Source of the DNA: Paraburkholderia sp. ZP32-5
Lineage (GTDB): Bacteria; Pseudomonadota; Gammaproteobacteria; Burkholderiales; Burkholderiaceae
DNA length: 64,000 bases
Assembly (NCBI RefSeq): GCF_021390495.1
Contig: NZ_JAJEJP010000001.1
Location: 62,001 to 126,000, forward strand
Direction of reading: 5' to 3'
Every line of letters starts with the position of its first letter. Position 1 is the stretch's first letter. The notes under the pieces are model-generated. The model worked only from the letters and a program-made list of their open reading frames with translations. It had not been told where the DNA came from and did not search any database. Made by a program: the position numbers and the translations under genes. This document shows, piece after piece, positions 7,986 through 16,891 of this stretch.

Positions 7986-8315
7986 ATGACTCCCAAGCGC
8001 TCAACTTCTCCGTCTACCCAACCGGCCCCGATTTCGATTGCCCTCGGCAAGCGGATCAAGGAGTGCCGGCACGAAGCCGGGAAATCGCAAGAGACGCTTG
8101 CGTTCGAAGCGCACGTCGACAGGACCTATATCTCAGCCATCGAACGAGGAATCGCCAACCCCTCGGTGGAGACGCTCGCGAACGTCTGTTATGCGATTGG
8201 CATCACGCTGGCCGGGCTGTTCGAACCGCTAGACGGGGTTTCGCTGAAACCGACCGGCGCGCGCCGGATCAACGCTGCCACACCGCCAGAGATCAAACGC
8301 AGCCGCCTGCGTTGA
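7986..8315 (+). CDS. XRE-family transcriptional regulator
   Basis: A 109-residue protein. Residues about 20-75 form a classic Xre/Cro helix-turn-helix: LGKRIKECRHEAGKSQETLA, then DRTYISAIERGIANPSVETLANVCYAIG. A short basic C-terminal tail follows. It presumably autoregulates from the AT-rich region upstream, where half-sites resembling the palindrome at 26.08 kb are seen. A GTG at 7938 is in frame, but ATG 7986 directly precedes the conserved part. Its stop abuts the stop of a convergent gene (8316), so the two transcription units meet tail to tail. Confidence 0.85.
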   Translation: MTPKRSTSPSTQPAPISIALGKRIKECRHEAGKSQETLAFEAHVDRTYISAIERGIANPSVETLANVCYAIGITLAGLFEPLDGVSLKPTGARRINAATPPEIKRSRLR

Positions 8316-8954
8316 TCAGGTCCGCGCCGTCCTGATCGAGAGTGCGCCTTCTAGCACTACGGTGTGCCGGTCGTAGGCGGTAATGTAGCGCGCCTGACCC
8401 GGAAGGTCGGGCTGGTCGTAGGCTAGTCGCGCGTTGTGAGTCATCAGGCGTCGCTCCGATTCGTCCGGGTCGAGCATCAACATGGTGTTCGGCTTGAAGT
8501 GGTGCCCGCGTGTCCGTCCTTCGAGTCCGATCGCCAGTGCGGCACGACAGAGCGATTCGTCCGATTGTCTCAAGCTCACGACGACGGGCCATCCTTCGGA
8601 CAGTTCTCGTTCGCAGAAGTAAGCTACTGTTTCGTGCGGTCCCTCGGCTGTCGCCGTCCGCAGACCCCAGCGCAGTTCCGCCAGAACTCCGCTCAGCTCA
8701 CTCATCGTGACGCCATGCAAGTAGTGCGGCCACGCGCGATCCCAAAACTCGGCCTCCGCGCCTTCGGTATAGCTGCGCAAGCAGGACGGATCGTGCAGCA
8801 GCCCGAGCGTCGCCAGCGCCATCGCCGCACAATGCAGCGCGCAGCTACCGTCCCATGCACCCTGCCTGCTGTACAGCGCGGTACCCGAGCCGACGACGCC
8901 GAGGCGTTGTTCAGGATGCAGTGTTGGCAACAGTTTCTGGACGAGAAATCCCAT
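8316..8954 (-). CDS. C39-like cysteine-peptidase-fold protein, possibly degenerate
   Basis: A 212-residue protein. Near residues 31-45 it has QGAWDGSCALHCAAMAL, resembling the Gln...Cys active-site helix of papain-like C39/bacteriocin-peptidase folds. Later, CRAALAIGLEGR followed by LMLDPDES matches the strand where C39 proteins carry the catalytic His (HxxLVIGI...DP), but here Arg/Cys sits at the His position. It may therefore be catalytically altered, or H153/H154 may serve instead. It is convergent with the XRE gene. No signal peptide is evident, so it is probably cytoplasmic. The fold assignment is moderate and activity is uncertain. Confidence 0.55.
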   Translation of the reverse strand: MGFLVQKLLPTLHPEQRLGVVGSGTALYSRQGAWDGSCALHCAAMALATLGLLHDPSCLRSYTEGAEAEFWDRAWPHYLHGVTMSELSGVLAELRWGLRTATAEGPHETVAYFCERELSEGWPVVVSLRQSDESLCRAALAIGLEGRTRGHHFKPNTMLMLDPDESERRLMTHNARLAYDQPDLPGQARYITAYDRHTVVLEGALSIRTART

Positions 8955-9168
8955 ACGTGGCGTGCTCCTACAGGTTGGTCATCAACGAACCCGGAGTCTA
9001 TTGAGCAAGCGGGACAATTCTTGTCCGACGAACGGTGTGGTCTTGCGGCGAAGCGGCCAGAAGGCACTCTCGAAAAAATGTTTTGAATAAACGCTTAAGA
9101 GATTCCTGGAATCGGCCGTTAGCCCAAGAAAGACATTTGAGCCGTTTCCACTAATTCCATTCCCCGAC

Positions 9169-10185
9169 ATGCTGGATCGAGAAATCATGCAGGTCTTGCC
9201 CGATGCAGGTAAGGGCGAGGAGCCAATCTCTACTCCCGACGTACATGGCAAACTTTGCGTCAGATTGCTCGATCCGCCGGTCGTAAAGACCGTGCAGCGA
9301 CGGCTCGAAGAGATGCTCAGGGATTCGCTGGTCGTCATGGAGCAGCGCGGGCGCGCCAAGTATTGGCGAAAGGTTGCAGGCGCAAGCGGTCTCGCTGCGA
9401 AGGCTGCAGGCACGATGACGTACGACGAGGCGCTGGCCTTGCAGACGTTGCGCCGTTTTTCCACGTGGCGAATTCCGACGCTGGTGGCCGAAACGCTCTC
9501 GCCGCTGTTCGATGTGGCCGCCAAACGTCTTGCGACAGTCAACAACCAGCACGAGCGGCGCTACCGTAAATGGATCGACAAGATCGAAGTCGAAACGGGC
9601 AGCTTCGCGTTGCAATACCCTGAAGTCGATTCCGATATCTTCGCAATGGTTTCGCAGGCGCTTTTTAACGAGCAGAAACTCGAGATTGTTTATCAGCCAC
9701 GCACGAAGGTCGACAACACGGAAGCGAAGGTTGTTCATCCGCTCGGGCTTGTGGAGGTGGGTGGATTGGTCTATCTCGTGGCAGCGATGCCGCGTCATCC
9801 CAATCCGGCGATGTACCGGCTCGACCGTCTCGTCCGCGCAACCATGTTGCCTGAGTCGTTTGCACAACCGCGCGGGTTCAGACTCTCGGAGTACGTGCGG
9901 GAGCAGCGTCACTTCGATTTCATGGTTGAGGGCGTGATAGATCTGAGGCTGCGTTTCAGGAATGGGGCAGGGAACCATCTACTCGAGGCGCCGCTATCCG
10001 ATGATCAGCAGGTCAGACAGGGCGACGACACGCTGGAGGTGCGCGGCACTGTGCTGTTGAGCCAGCGCTTACGGTGGTGGTTGCGGGCGTTTGGGCCGAA
10101 CGTCGAGGTGCTGGCGCCGGAGCGGTTGCGCTCCGAGTTGGCAGCAGAAGCGATGGCTCTGGCCGGGATTTATGCAGGCAGGTGA
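9169..10185 (+). CDS. WYL-domain transcriptional regulator
   Basis: A 338-residue regulator. The N-terminal ~90 residues form a winged helix (VKTVQRRLEEMLRDSLVVMEQRGRAKYWR). The middle holds the WYL fold: ALFNEQKLEIVYQPR, then VVHPLGLVEVGGLVYLVA and PAMYRLDRLVRATML. The C-terminal segment (LLSQRLRWWLRAFGPNVEVLAP) matches the WYL C-terminal extension. WYL proteins of the BrxR/CapW type repress phage-defence operons and sense nucleic acids or nucleotides. This one is the first gene of a rightward run that includes the dynamin pair and the helicase operon, so it is a likely controller. ATG 9169 is the first credible start. Confidence 0.85.
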   Translation: MLDREIMQVLPDAGKGEEPISTPDVHGKLCVRLLDPPVVKTVQRRLEEMLRDSLVVMEQRGRAKYWRKVAGASGLAAKAAGTMTYDEALALQTLRRFSTWRIPTLVAETLSPLFDVAAKRLATVNNQHERRYRKWIDKIEVETGSFALQYPEVDSDIFAMVSQALFNEQKLEIVYQPRTKVDNTEAKVVHPLGLVEVGGLVYLVAAMPRHPNPAMYRLDRLVRATMLPESFAQPRGFRLSEYVREQRHFDFMVEGVIDLRLRFRNGAGNHLLEAPLSDDQQVRQGDDTLEVRGTVLLSQRLRWWLRAFGPNVEVLAPERLRSELAAEAMALAGIYAGR

Positions 10186-10206
10186 GATCGTGAAAGTGCT
10201 GCGTCG

Positions 10207-10446
10207 ATGCACGGGCTGATTGCGGCGCACGAGCAGCTACCGTTGCGCTCGTGGATCGATATTTTCCGGGGGGCGTTCGGACATGATTTGTCTGAACGTG
10301 ACGCTAAGTTGATGGGGCGGCGCATCGAGGCCGTCCTTTTACAGCTTTCGCAGGAGAAAACATGTACACGAATTGCAATTCCTCCCCCCTGCAACATCTG
10401 GCCGCATTTGCGATTGTTTTTGTTGCAGCAGTGGTGGGGACTGTAG
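10207..10446 (+). CDS. Possible small protein after the WYL gene
   Basis: A 79-residue frame starts 22 bases after the WYL stop. Its first 50 codons look coding (LPLRSWIDIFRGAFGHDLSERDAKLMGRRIEAVLLQLSQE) but the last 30 do not. They overlap a better supported 44-codon gene with a strong ribosome-binding site in another frame. It may be a truncated gene. No family recognised. Confidence 0.3.
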   Translation: MHGLIAAHEQLPLRSWIDIFRGAFGHDLSERDAKLMGRRIEAVLLQLSQEKTCTRIAIPPPCNIWPHLRLFLLQQWWGL

Positions 10447-10496
10447 CCGTAGGAGCCTATGTCGATTCGGTAACGAGCGATGCGCAGCGCGGATGA
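10362..10496 (+). CDS. 44-residue single-pass membrane protein
   Basis: This short gene has a good ribosome-binding site (CAGGAGAAAAC) five bases before ATG 10362. It encodes MYTNCNSSPLQHLAAF, then one hydrophobic helix (AFAIVFVAAVVGTVAVGAY, residues about 15-33) and a polar tail. It lies between the WYL regulator and the dynamin genes on the same strand. Small membrane proteins often accompany membrane-acting defence GTPases, but the function here is unknown. Confidence 0.5.
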   Translation: MYTNCNSSPLQHLAAFAIVFVAAVVGTVAVGAYVDSVTSDAQRG

Positions 10497-10569
10497 ATGA
10501 CATGCGTTGCATTGAATGGTGAGTCCAAGGTAGCCCGCCACATACAACAAACAGACTACTAGAAGCGAT

Positions 10570-10767
10570 ATGCCAGTACGCCCAGCGCCTTTTACGTTGA
10601 AATGCAATCAATGCGGTTGGAAGCATACCTTTGCTCCACGTAGTGACGTTCTGGTGCCGGACATCGACATCCGTTCGCATTGCCCGCGGTGTGGTGCACA
10701 TGCGTTGGTTCGTTCGCAGCCGAATTTGATCGAGCGATTGTCCGGCCGATTGAGGCAGATTTTGTAG
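10570..10767 (+). CDS. 65-residue zinc-ribbon protein
   Basis: The protein has two paired-cysteine knuckles, CNQC (residues 12-15) and CPRC (38-41), separated by about 22 residues including KHTFAPRSDV. This is a treble-clef or zinc-ribbon arrangement. The C-terminal helix is basic (IERLSGRLRQIL). It could bind nucleic acid or act as an adaptor. It sits within the rightward run between the WYL gene and the dynamin operon, but separated by non-coding DNA on both sides. No named family recognised. Confidence 0.6.
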   Translation: MPVRPAPFTLKCNQCGWKHTFAPRSDVLVPDIDIRSHCPRCGAHALVRSQPNLIERLSGRLRQIL

Positions 10768-10891
10768 GGTAGGTGATTGAAGTACGACGCTCACGGAGAT
10801 AGTTCGTCGTGGGCGATTTGAGGCGTGATCAGTATTGTTGGCACTGTCGCGCTGTTCGATCAATTTCTAATAACTTTAAGGCAGCCTTTCC

Positions 10892-11242
10892 ATGTCTATT
10901 GAGTTGGCGCGATATACCCCGGACGAATTGACAGACACGAAGCTGAGCAGTCTGATCGATGCCAAAGCCTCGTTTCAGATCGTCAACATCCAGCACATGA
11001 GCTCAGTGGTCGAAAAAGTCGAAGGCCGGATCGAAAAGGCGGGCTTGAGCTGTCGCGTGTACACGGAGTACCGGTCGGCGGTCATGGCGGGATCAGTGCT
11101 CGGTGGAATTACAGCAATTGCCGGCGTGGCATCGGCCGCCGCGATTGCAGCGCACAACCTCGCGACGTGGGACCCGGACTATGAGTTGGGGAAGAACCAG
11201 ATCAAGGGGCATCTGAGCATCGTCTACAAGAAAGAAAAATAA
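10892..11242 (+). CDS. Small protein with central membrane segment, upstream of dynamin pair
   Basis: A 116-residue protein. The N-terminal half has charged helices (DELTDTKLSSLIDAKASFQ). A hydrophobic segment follows at about residues 65-90 (AVMAGSVLGGITAIAGVASAAAIAAH), likely one or two passes, then a short polar tail ending in YKKEK. ATG 10892 follows an AAGGCAGCC leader. It lies 140 bases before the first dynamin gene on the same strand and may be an accessory of that system, for example a membrane recruiter. The family is not recognised and the role is inferred from context. Confidence 0.65.
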   Translation: MSIELARYTPDELTDTKLSSLIDAKASFQIVNIQHMSSVVEKVEGRIEKAGLSCRVYTEYRSAVMAGSVLGGITAIAGVASAAAIAAHNLATWDPDYELGKNQIKGHLSIVYKKEK

Positions 11243-11382
11243 CGAAATCGAAACCACGTGTGAAGTGGTGCTGGAAGGACCGTCGCCTTTCCGACAAGTC
11301 CGACGTGTCGCGGCTGCGGCACAGTTACTTGCATCCACACCCGGTTTTGTTTCTTCAACAGCATTCGCAATACTGATCCAGC

Positions 11383-13584
11383 ATGCAACGAACCGACGAT
11401 ACATCATCGAACGGCCTGCACCAGGCCGTATTGACCGAAATCGACCATTTGCTCAGGCAACTCGAGCTCGATACGACGGACCCTCGCGTTGCGAGCACGA
11501 TGGAACAGGTAGCCGATCTCGTCGCTCCGATTCATGACGATCTTGCGAAGCGAATAGAGGCCTTGCAACAGCACGCGCGCTGGGACACGTTCACCATCGC
11601 GTTTTATGGTGAAACGAACGCGGGCAAGTCGACGATCATCGAAACGCTGCGTATCCTGCTGCAGGAGCGAACCAAGGCCGAGGCGCGCTCCGCGTTCCGT
11701 GCGAAGGAGGCGGAGTTCGGCATCAGCGAAGCTGCCCTGGCGGCGCTTGCGCAGTCAATCGAGGCGAGCCGCGCGGCGCTCGACGCGAAGCGCACGGACG
11801 CGGCCGGACGTAACGGGCAACTCGATGCGGAGCACGATGCACTTCAGCAGGAACTGAATCACCTGCGCCTCGCTCTCGAGGCGAAGAAACAGAGCGCGTC
11901 GTTCTGGCAAAAGCTCGTGTGGCTGTTCATCAAACCACCGGAACAACTCCAACTCGTGCGTATCGGGCAGCAACAACGGGAACTTGCGGCGGCGCATGCG
12001 ACGGAGCGCGCGAGGCTCGATACCCAGCTCGACAGCGCGCAAACCGCGCTTCAATCGCTTGAATCACAGCAGGCGAAGGCGCATGCGATGCTCGACAGCC
12101 TCGCGCCGTTCGCCGATGGCCAGATCATCGGCACGGGGCGCTCCGACTATACGCTCGACACGCATGGCTACGAATTCCATGCGAACGGCCAGCGCTTCGA
12201 ACTGCTCGATGTGCCTGGCATCGAGGGGAAAGAAGCGCGTGTGATGGACAGCATTCTCGGCGCGGTGAAGGCCGCACACGCGGTGTTCTACGTGACCGGC
12301 AAGCCCTCGGCACCACAGACCGGCGACAAGGACGGGCAAGGCACGCTCGAAAAAATTCGTGAGCATCTCGGCGATCAAACCGAGGTCTGGTCGATCTTCA
12401 ACAAGCGCATCACGAATCCGATCCAGCTCGAAAAAGGCGATCTGCTGAATCAGGGCGAACGTGCGAGCCTCGCGGTGCTCGACGAGACGATGCGCGAGCA
12501 TCTGGGCGACAACTATCAGCGCTACATCGCTCTGAGCGCTCAGCCCGCCTTTCTCGCGGCGGCCGACTGTCTCGTGCCGGCTTCGGATACCGCGCGCAGC
12601 CGCGAGAAGTTCCTCGCGAAAGCGACGCCCGCCGATATGCTCGCGAGGTCGGGTTTCCAGCCGTTTGTCGACTGGCTGAGCGGCGGCATGGTCGCCGATA
12701 GCGATGCGCGCATTCGCGCCGCGAACGTCAACAAGGTGCGCAGTGCCGTGAAGACGGCAGCCGGCAAGATCGCGCTGATCCAGCGCGAGAAGGTCGGGCC
12801 GCTTGCAGAGGACGTGCAGCGCGACTGGGCACACGTCAGTCAGCAGCTCGCACTCGCGGTAGGCGCTCTCGCCCCCGCGTTGCAGACACGCGCCGATTCG
12901 GCGATTCGAAAGTTCGAGACGCGTGTTCGCGAGCAGATCTACACGCGAATCGAGGGTGGTATCGATAACGATGACGTGAAGGATGCCTTGGGCGCGGCGA
13001 TGACGCGCGAGCAGGCAGAGTTTGAATCGGCGCTACCGTCCCAAATGGAGGCGGAACTCGAGCGATTCCAGCAGGACGTGAGCGATACGCTCGAACGCTT
13101 TCAGCGACGCGTTGCTGAACTCCAGGACGTGTATCGATCGATCGGCACACCGACGCTCGGTGGCTTCGAATTGAATATGACGTTCGACAGCGGCATCAAG
13201 TACGTGTCGCTCATTGCGGCGCTCGCCGGGGGGCTCATGATGATCTGGAATCCCGCCGGCTGGGTGACGCTTGCGATTGGCGGCGTGACGCTTGTCGTGA
13301 GTATCGCCAAAGCACTGTGGGGGCTCGTCGACAGCGATTACAAGAAATCGCAGCAGCGCAAAGCGGTGAACCAGAACATTGGTCGCGTCGTCGGCCGCCT
13401 GGAGGACGCGATGAAAAGCAATTGCGACAAGGTGATGGAGAGCGTCACCGCGAGCATTGAAGAGATCGCGGCGGAAGTCGAGCGATCGGTCGATCAGGTT
13501 GCGCAAGTCAATTCCGCTCTGATCCGGGTCAGCGCGAAGCTCACGCATTTTTCTACAACGATGTCCGAAACAGAGGTAGTGTAA
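11383..13584 (+). CDS. Dynamin-like GTPase, LeoBC-like (Eleos-type defence)
   Basis: A 733-residue dynamin-family GTPase. G1 P-loop GETNAGKST lies at residues about 76-84. A long coiled-coil insertion (about 90-240) follows. G3 is DVPGIEG near residue 276 and G4 is SIFNKRI near 335. Toward the C-terminus a hydrophobic hairpin (residues about 605-650: SLIAALAGGLMMIWNPAGWVTLAIGG) resembles the membrane paddle of bacterial dynamin-like proteins. It ends in helices. Its stop overlaps the next ATG by one base. The pair of large dynamins, the second about the size I recall for LeoA, fits the Eleos antiphage system. The family is secure, the system name is inference. Confidence 0.82.
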   Translation: MQRTDDTSSNGLHQAVLTEIDHLLRQLELDTTDPRVASTMEQVADLVAPIHDDLAKRIEALQQHARWDTFTIAFYGETNAGKSTIIETLRILLQERTKAEARSAFRAKEAEFGISEAALAALAQSIEASRAALDAKRTDAAGRNGQLDAEHDALQQELNHLRLALEAKKQSASFWQKLVWLFIKPPEQLQLVRIGQQQRELAAAHATERARLDTQLDSAQTALQSLESQQAKAHAMLDSLAPFADGQIIGTGRSDYTLDTHGYEFHANGQRFELLDVPGIEGKEARVMDSILGAVKAAHAVFYVTGKPSAPQTGDKDGQGTLEKIREHLGDQTEVWSIFNKRITNPIQLEKGDLLNQGERASLAVLDETMREHLGDNYQRYIALSAQPAFLAAADCLVPASDTARSREKFLAKATPADMLARSGFQPFVDWLSGGMVADSDARIRAANVNKVRSAVKTAAGKIALIQREKVGPLAEDVQRDWAHVSQQLALAVGALAPALQTRADSAIRKFETRVREQIYTRIEGGIDNDDVKDALGAAMTREQAEFESALPSQMEAELERFQQDVSDTLERFQRRVAELQDVYRSIGTPTLGGFELNMTFDSGIKYVSLIAALAGGLMMIWNPAGWVTLAIGGVTLVVSIAKALWGLVDSDYKKSQQRKAVNQNIGRVVGRLEDAMKSNCDKVMESVTASIEEIAAEVERSVDQVAQVNSALIRVSAKLTHFSTTMSETEVV

Positions 13585-15293
13585 TGGAACAGACACTCAA
13601 CTCTTTCAAGGGGCGGCAAGCGGAAACGTTGAAGGTGCTCAACGACCTTCAGGCGTTCCTGACACAAGGCGAAACGTTTGGTATTGATGCCGATCCGAAC
13701 GTCAAGGCGAAGCTCGACAGCGCGATCCGCAGCATGGAAGAGGAGAAGCTGCGCGTCGTGCTGATCGGCGGTTTCTCCGAGGGCAAGACAGCAATCGCGG
13801 CCGCGTGGCTCGAACGGCTCGACAAGTCGACGATGAAGATCAGCCACGAGGAATCGTCGAATGCGGTGACGGTCTACGAGGCGGGACCCGATTGCCTGCT
13901 GATCGACACGCCGGGCCTGTTCGGCTTCAAGGAGCAGTTCGACGCACAAACCAACACGCTTGAAAAGTACAAGGAACTCACGCGCAAGTATGTGAGCGAG
14001 GCGCATCTCGTGGTCTACGTGATGGACCCGACCAACCCGATCAAGGAGAGCCATCGAGACGATCTCACATGGCTCTTCCGCTCGCTGAACCTGCTGCCGC
14101 GCACGGTGTTCGTGCTGAGCCGCTTCGACGCGGTCGCGGATGTCGAAGACGAGCGCGAATATGCGAAGCTTTTCGCGATCAAGAAGGACAACGTGGCGGG
14201 CCGCCTGCGCGATCTGATCTCGCTGACCGACGCGGAGACCGCGGAACTCGCCGTGGTAGCCGTCGCGGCAGATCCCTTCGAGATGGGCACCGAATACTGG
14301 CTCGCGGACCTCGAGCGCTTCCGCACACTCTCGCGCATCGGGCTGCTCCAGCGCGCGACATCGGAAAAGGTTTCCGCGGCGGGAGGAATAGCGGCGGTTG
14401 TCGACGAGACGCGGCGCAGTATCGTGCGCGACGTGCTCGGCAAGCAGTTGCCGATCGCCGTCCATAACGACGACCGCATCGCGCAGGAGGTAAGCCGTCT
14501 CGAAACGATGAGTAACCAGTTGCGAAAGCAAATGGTTACATCCGATGCACGCATCAACGACGTGCGCATCGGCTTGCGCAGTTTCGTGACGGACTTCTTC
14601 ACCGATCTGATCCTTCAGGTGCGTGGACAGTCGCTCGATACGTTCACGGAATTCTTCGAGCGCAACATCGGATCGGACGGCGTGGTTTTGAATGCGAATC
14701 TGCAAAACGCGTTCGATCAGCAGATGCGCTCGGTGAAATTCGAGGTCAGCAAAATGGCCGTCGGCTTCGATGCGGAAGTGAATCACTTCAATACCAGCGT
14801 ACGGGCATTTGGCAAGCAGGGCATCGATTACGTTGTCAAAGGTGGATTGATTAACAACACGTCAGTGCTTGCGGCGCGCGATGGCATAGTGGGCGCCGCG
14901 AAGGTCGTGGGCCTCGATCTTGGCAAGATGCTCAAGTTCAAGCCGTGGGGTGCTGTCAATCTGGCGAAGGGACTCAATGGACTATTGTCGGCGCTCGGAC
15001 TTGCACTCGAAATCTGGGGCTCGGTGGAGGAGATGAGACGCGAGCAGGCATTTCGCGAAATGATCGGCAAGATGGTCGAAAACTTCGAGATGCAGCGCAA
15101 AGAATTGCTTGGTTTGATCGAGGGGCCGCACTTCGAGGATCAGTTCTTCCCGGAACTCGTCGAGTTGCGTGCAAACGTAGCGGCGGTAGCGCAAAGCGTT
15201 GCGGCGGGACGCGAGAAGCGCGAGCAGTTCCATCGCTGGCGCGATCGTGGGGAAGCGATCGACGCGGAGTTCCGGATGATCGATGCCGCCTGA
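13584..15293 (+). CDS. Dynamin-like GTPase, LeoA-like (Eleos-type defence)
   Basis: A 569-residue second GTPase, about the length I recall for E. coli LeoA. G1 is GGFSEGKT at residues about 62-69, G3 DTPGLFG near 109, and G4 LSRFD near 178. The helical C-terminal half includes an amphipathic stretch (NLAKGLNGLLSALGLALEIWG) that may contact membrane. Its ATG overlaps the preceding stop (TAATG), so the two proteins are made in coupled amounts. Bacterial dynamin pairs can form hetero-assemblies on membranes. In Eleos systems the pair protects against phage, possibly by acting on the membrane during infection. Here a small membrane protein precedes them and a nuclease/helicase operon follows 210 bases later. 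Confidence 0.82.
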   Translation: MEQTLNSFKGRQAETLKVLNDLQAFLTQGETFGIDADPNVKAKLDSAIRSMEEEKLRVVLIGGFSEGKTAIAAAWLERLDKSTMKISHEESSNAVTVYEAGPDCLLIDTPGLFGFKEQFDAQTNTLEKYKELTRKYVSEAHLVVYVMDPTNPIKESHRDDLTWLFRSLNLLPRTVFVLSRFDAVADVEDEREYAKLFAIKKDNVAGRLRDLISLTDAETAELAVVAVAADPFEMGTEYWLADLERFRTLSRIGLLQRATSEKVSAAGGIAAVVDETRRSIVRDVLGKQLPIAVHNDDRIAQEVSRLETMSNQLRKQMVTSDARINDVRIGLRSFVTDFFTDLILQVRGQSLDTFTEFFERNIGSDGVVLNANLQNAFDQQMRSVKFEVSKMAVGFDAEVNHFNTSVRAFGKQGIDYVVKGGLINNTSVLAARDGIVGAAKVVGLDLGKMLKFKPWGAVNLAKGLNGLLSALGLALEIWGSVEEMRREQAFREMIGKMVENFEMQRKELLGLIEGPHFEDQFFPELVELRANVAAVAQSVAAGREKREQFHRWRDRGEAIDAEFRMIDAA

Positions 15294-15502
15294 TAGAGCT
15301 TGCGTTAATTTTCGCGTTGGATCGCACCGTGCCTGATGTGCTCGACCGGAGAGCGGGTTCTGACTGGCACTCCAGCCCGGATGCAATGTTCCGTCGGGGA
15401 GTTCGTCGAAGCCGGCAGGAACAAGTGCTTTGCGCCGCGCGTCCAGTCACCTGCGGGCTCGATCGATAACAAATTCAGAACGTATGAAGTCGGGGTAAAT
15501 CA

Positions 15503-16891
15503 GTGACAACAATGATGTGGGGGCTGCTCGGCCCCGATACGTTGGGAGTGGAGCGGCGCACCCGCACACTCAGGTTGGGCCGTGCCGTAAGGTCGTTTAA
15601 CGACCTGGCCGTGCCGGGCCTGGGCGGCGTGTGGCTTGGCAAGCATCTATTCCTTGCTACGTTGGGTGTCTGCGTTGCTCAACAGACGCGCAGTCGACAC
15701 AAACAGGTGACCAACATCGAGGTCGCCAATGCGATCGAGGCGTTGGCATGCTGGTATGGCCTGCGCAGTATCAGTGATTCCAGGCCGGATCCCCGTCTGC
15801 GAGGCTTCCGCAAGCTGGCGGGCAAAGATGACGTCTCGTTTGCGAAGGTAAGGGTGGCGGGGTTTTATGTCTCGCAGCCGATGCGTATGGCGATCGTTCA
15901 GGCACTCCCGTCGCTGGGGCTTGTCGATGCTGGCAGTAGCCGCTTCAACACGTTTTCCTGCACACCAGCTGGTGAGGCGCTGATTGCTGCGCAGACTGCG
16001 CCGTACAACCCTTGTTACTTCACGCGCGATGTGGTCGACCATCTGGTTGACTGGGTGAAAGGCGAGGTCAAGCAGCCCGCGGCGAAAGTGGCTGCGGCAT
16101 TATCGCCGCTGACAGCGTTGTCCGGCGATGCACGCGCCGTCGTGTTCGAGCGGCTACGTCTGGGCGGCTCGCATGAAAGTGCGCAGCAGACGCAACGTCG
16201 ACGAGCGGCACTGACGTGGGTCGAATCGCTGCGCAAGAAAAGTGCGCTCAATTTTGCGTGGTCGGATGTACCGGATGAGATCACAGACCTGGGACATTGG
16301 CAGGATCTGCAGGCCGGTGGATTGTTTTTTCAGACCCGCGATGCCGCGCTTGCGGTGCTGGATGCGCTTGAGCAGCACATCGGAGAAGCGGGCCATGGCT
16401 CGCGCTACTCGCTGCATAGCGATACGCCGGTTGGGGTGACGTCACGCCTTGAAGTGCTGCGCCGTATCGCGCACGACTATTTGAATCATGATCAACAGCG
16501 TTCCGCGACTGCCGATCCGTCAGGTCTCGAGCACGCCGACGCTGCGGCCGACGCCGCAGCGTTTTGCCGCGAGTGTATCGCGGCGAACGACAGCGAAGTA
16601 TTGCGCAAACTGGTTGAGCGCGATGAACGGGTGCTGTATCTGAAGGGTAGCGATGTCGTGCCGGGGCCGGCCTTCGATGGAGGGCGTAACGCGCGGGCCG
16701 AGGATGAAGAAGGTGGCGCGGAAGCCGAGCTAAATGAAGAGGGCTCTCGCTCGACAGCTTTGAACCCTTCCGCGGAATGGCCCGACGGTCTCTCATACCG
16801 GGTTCGCAATCTGTTTCTGTTGAATGCCGATCTGCTTGGCAAACTTGACGACTGGCGCGATCTGGCAGCCGTCAATGGAGAAAGTCTGTGA
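15503..16891 (+). CDS. Uncharacterised 462-aa protein, first gene of PLD/helicase operon
   Basis: I do not recognise this protein. It starts GTG (15503) after a GGGGTAAAT leader; ATG 15512 is an alternative. It appears mostly helical. Residues 45-110 (VWLGKHLFLATLGVCVAQQ, VTNIEVANAIEALACWYGL) are the most hydrophobic. Residues 110-190 contain a possible winged-helix-like segment (RMAIVQALPSLGLVDAG, FSCTPAGEALIAAQ). An acidic low-complexity linker (AEDEEGGAEAELNEEGS) lies near residues 396-412, before a C-terminal helix. No enzyme motif is visible. Its stop overlaps the start of the phospholipase-D-fold gene (GTGA), so it is part of one operon and probably supplies specificity or assembly. Confidence 0.75.
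   Translation: MTTMMWGLLGPDTLGVERRTRTLRLGRAVRSFNDLAVPGLGGVWLGKHLFLATLGVCVAQQTRSRHKQVTNIEVANAIEALACWYGLRSISDSRPDPRLRGFRKLAGKDDVSFAKVRVAGFYVSQPMRMAIVQALPSLGLVDAGSSRFNTFSCTPAGEALIAAQTAPYNPCYFTRDVVDHLVDWVKGEVKQPAAKVAAALSPLTALSGDARAVVFERLRLGGSHESAQQTQRRRAALTWVESLRKKSALNFAWSDVPDEITDLGHWQDLQAGGLFFQTRDAALAVLDALEQHIGEAGHGSRYSLHSDTPVGVTSRLEVLRRIAHDYLNHDQQRSATADPSGLEHADAAADAAAFCRECIAANDSEVLRKLVERDERVLYLKGSDVVPGPAFDGGRNARAEDEEGGAEAELNEEGSRSTALNPSAEWPDGLSYRVRNLFLLNADLLGKLDDWRDLAAVNGESL

Noticed and set aside
10170..10607. Leftward frame with a hydrophobic N-terminus opposite the small genes after the WYL gene
   Set aside because: It overlaps three rightward frames with better start signals and has no ribosome-binding site of its own.
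11755..12834. Long leftward frames opposite the first dynamin gene
   Set aside because: They are codon-bias shadows of an unmistakable gene on the other strand.
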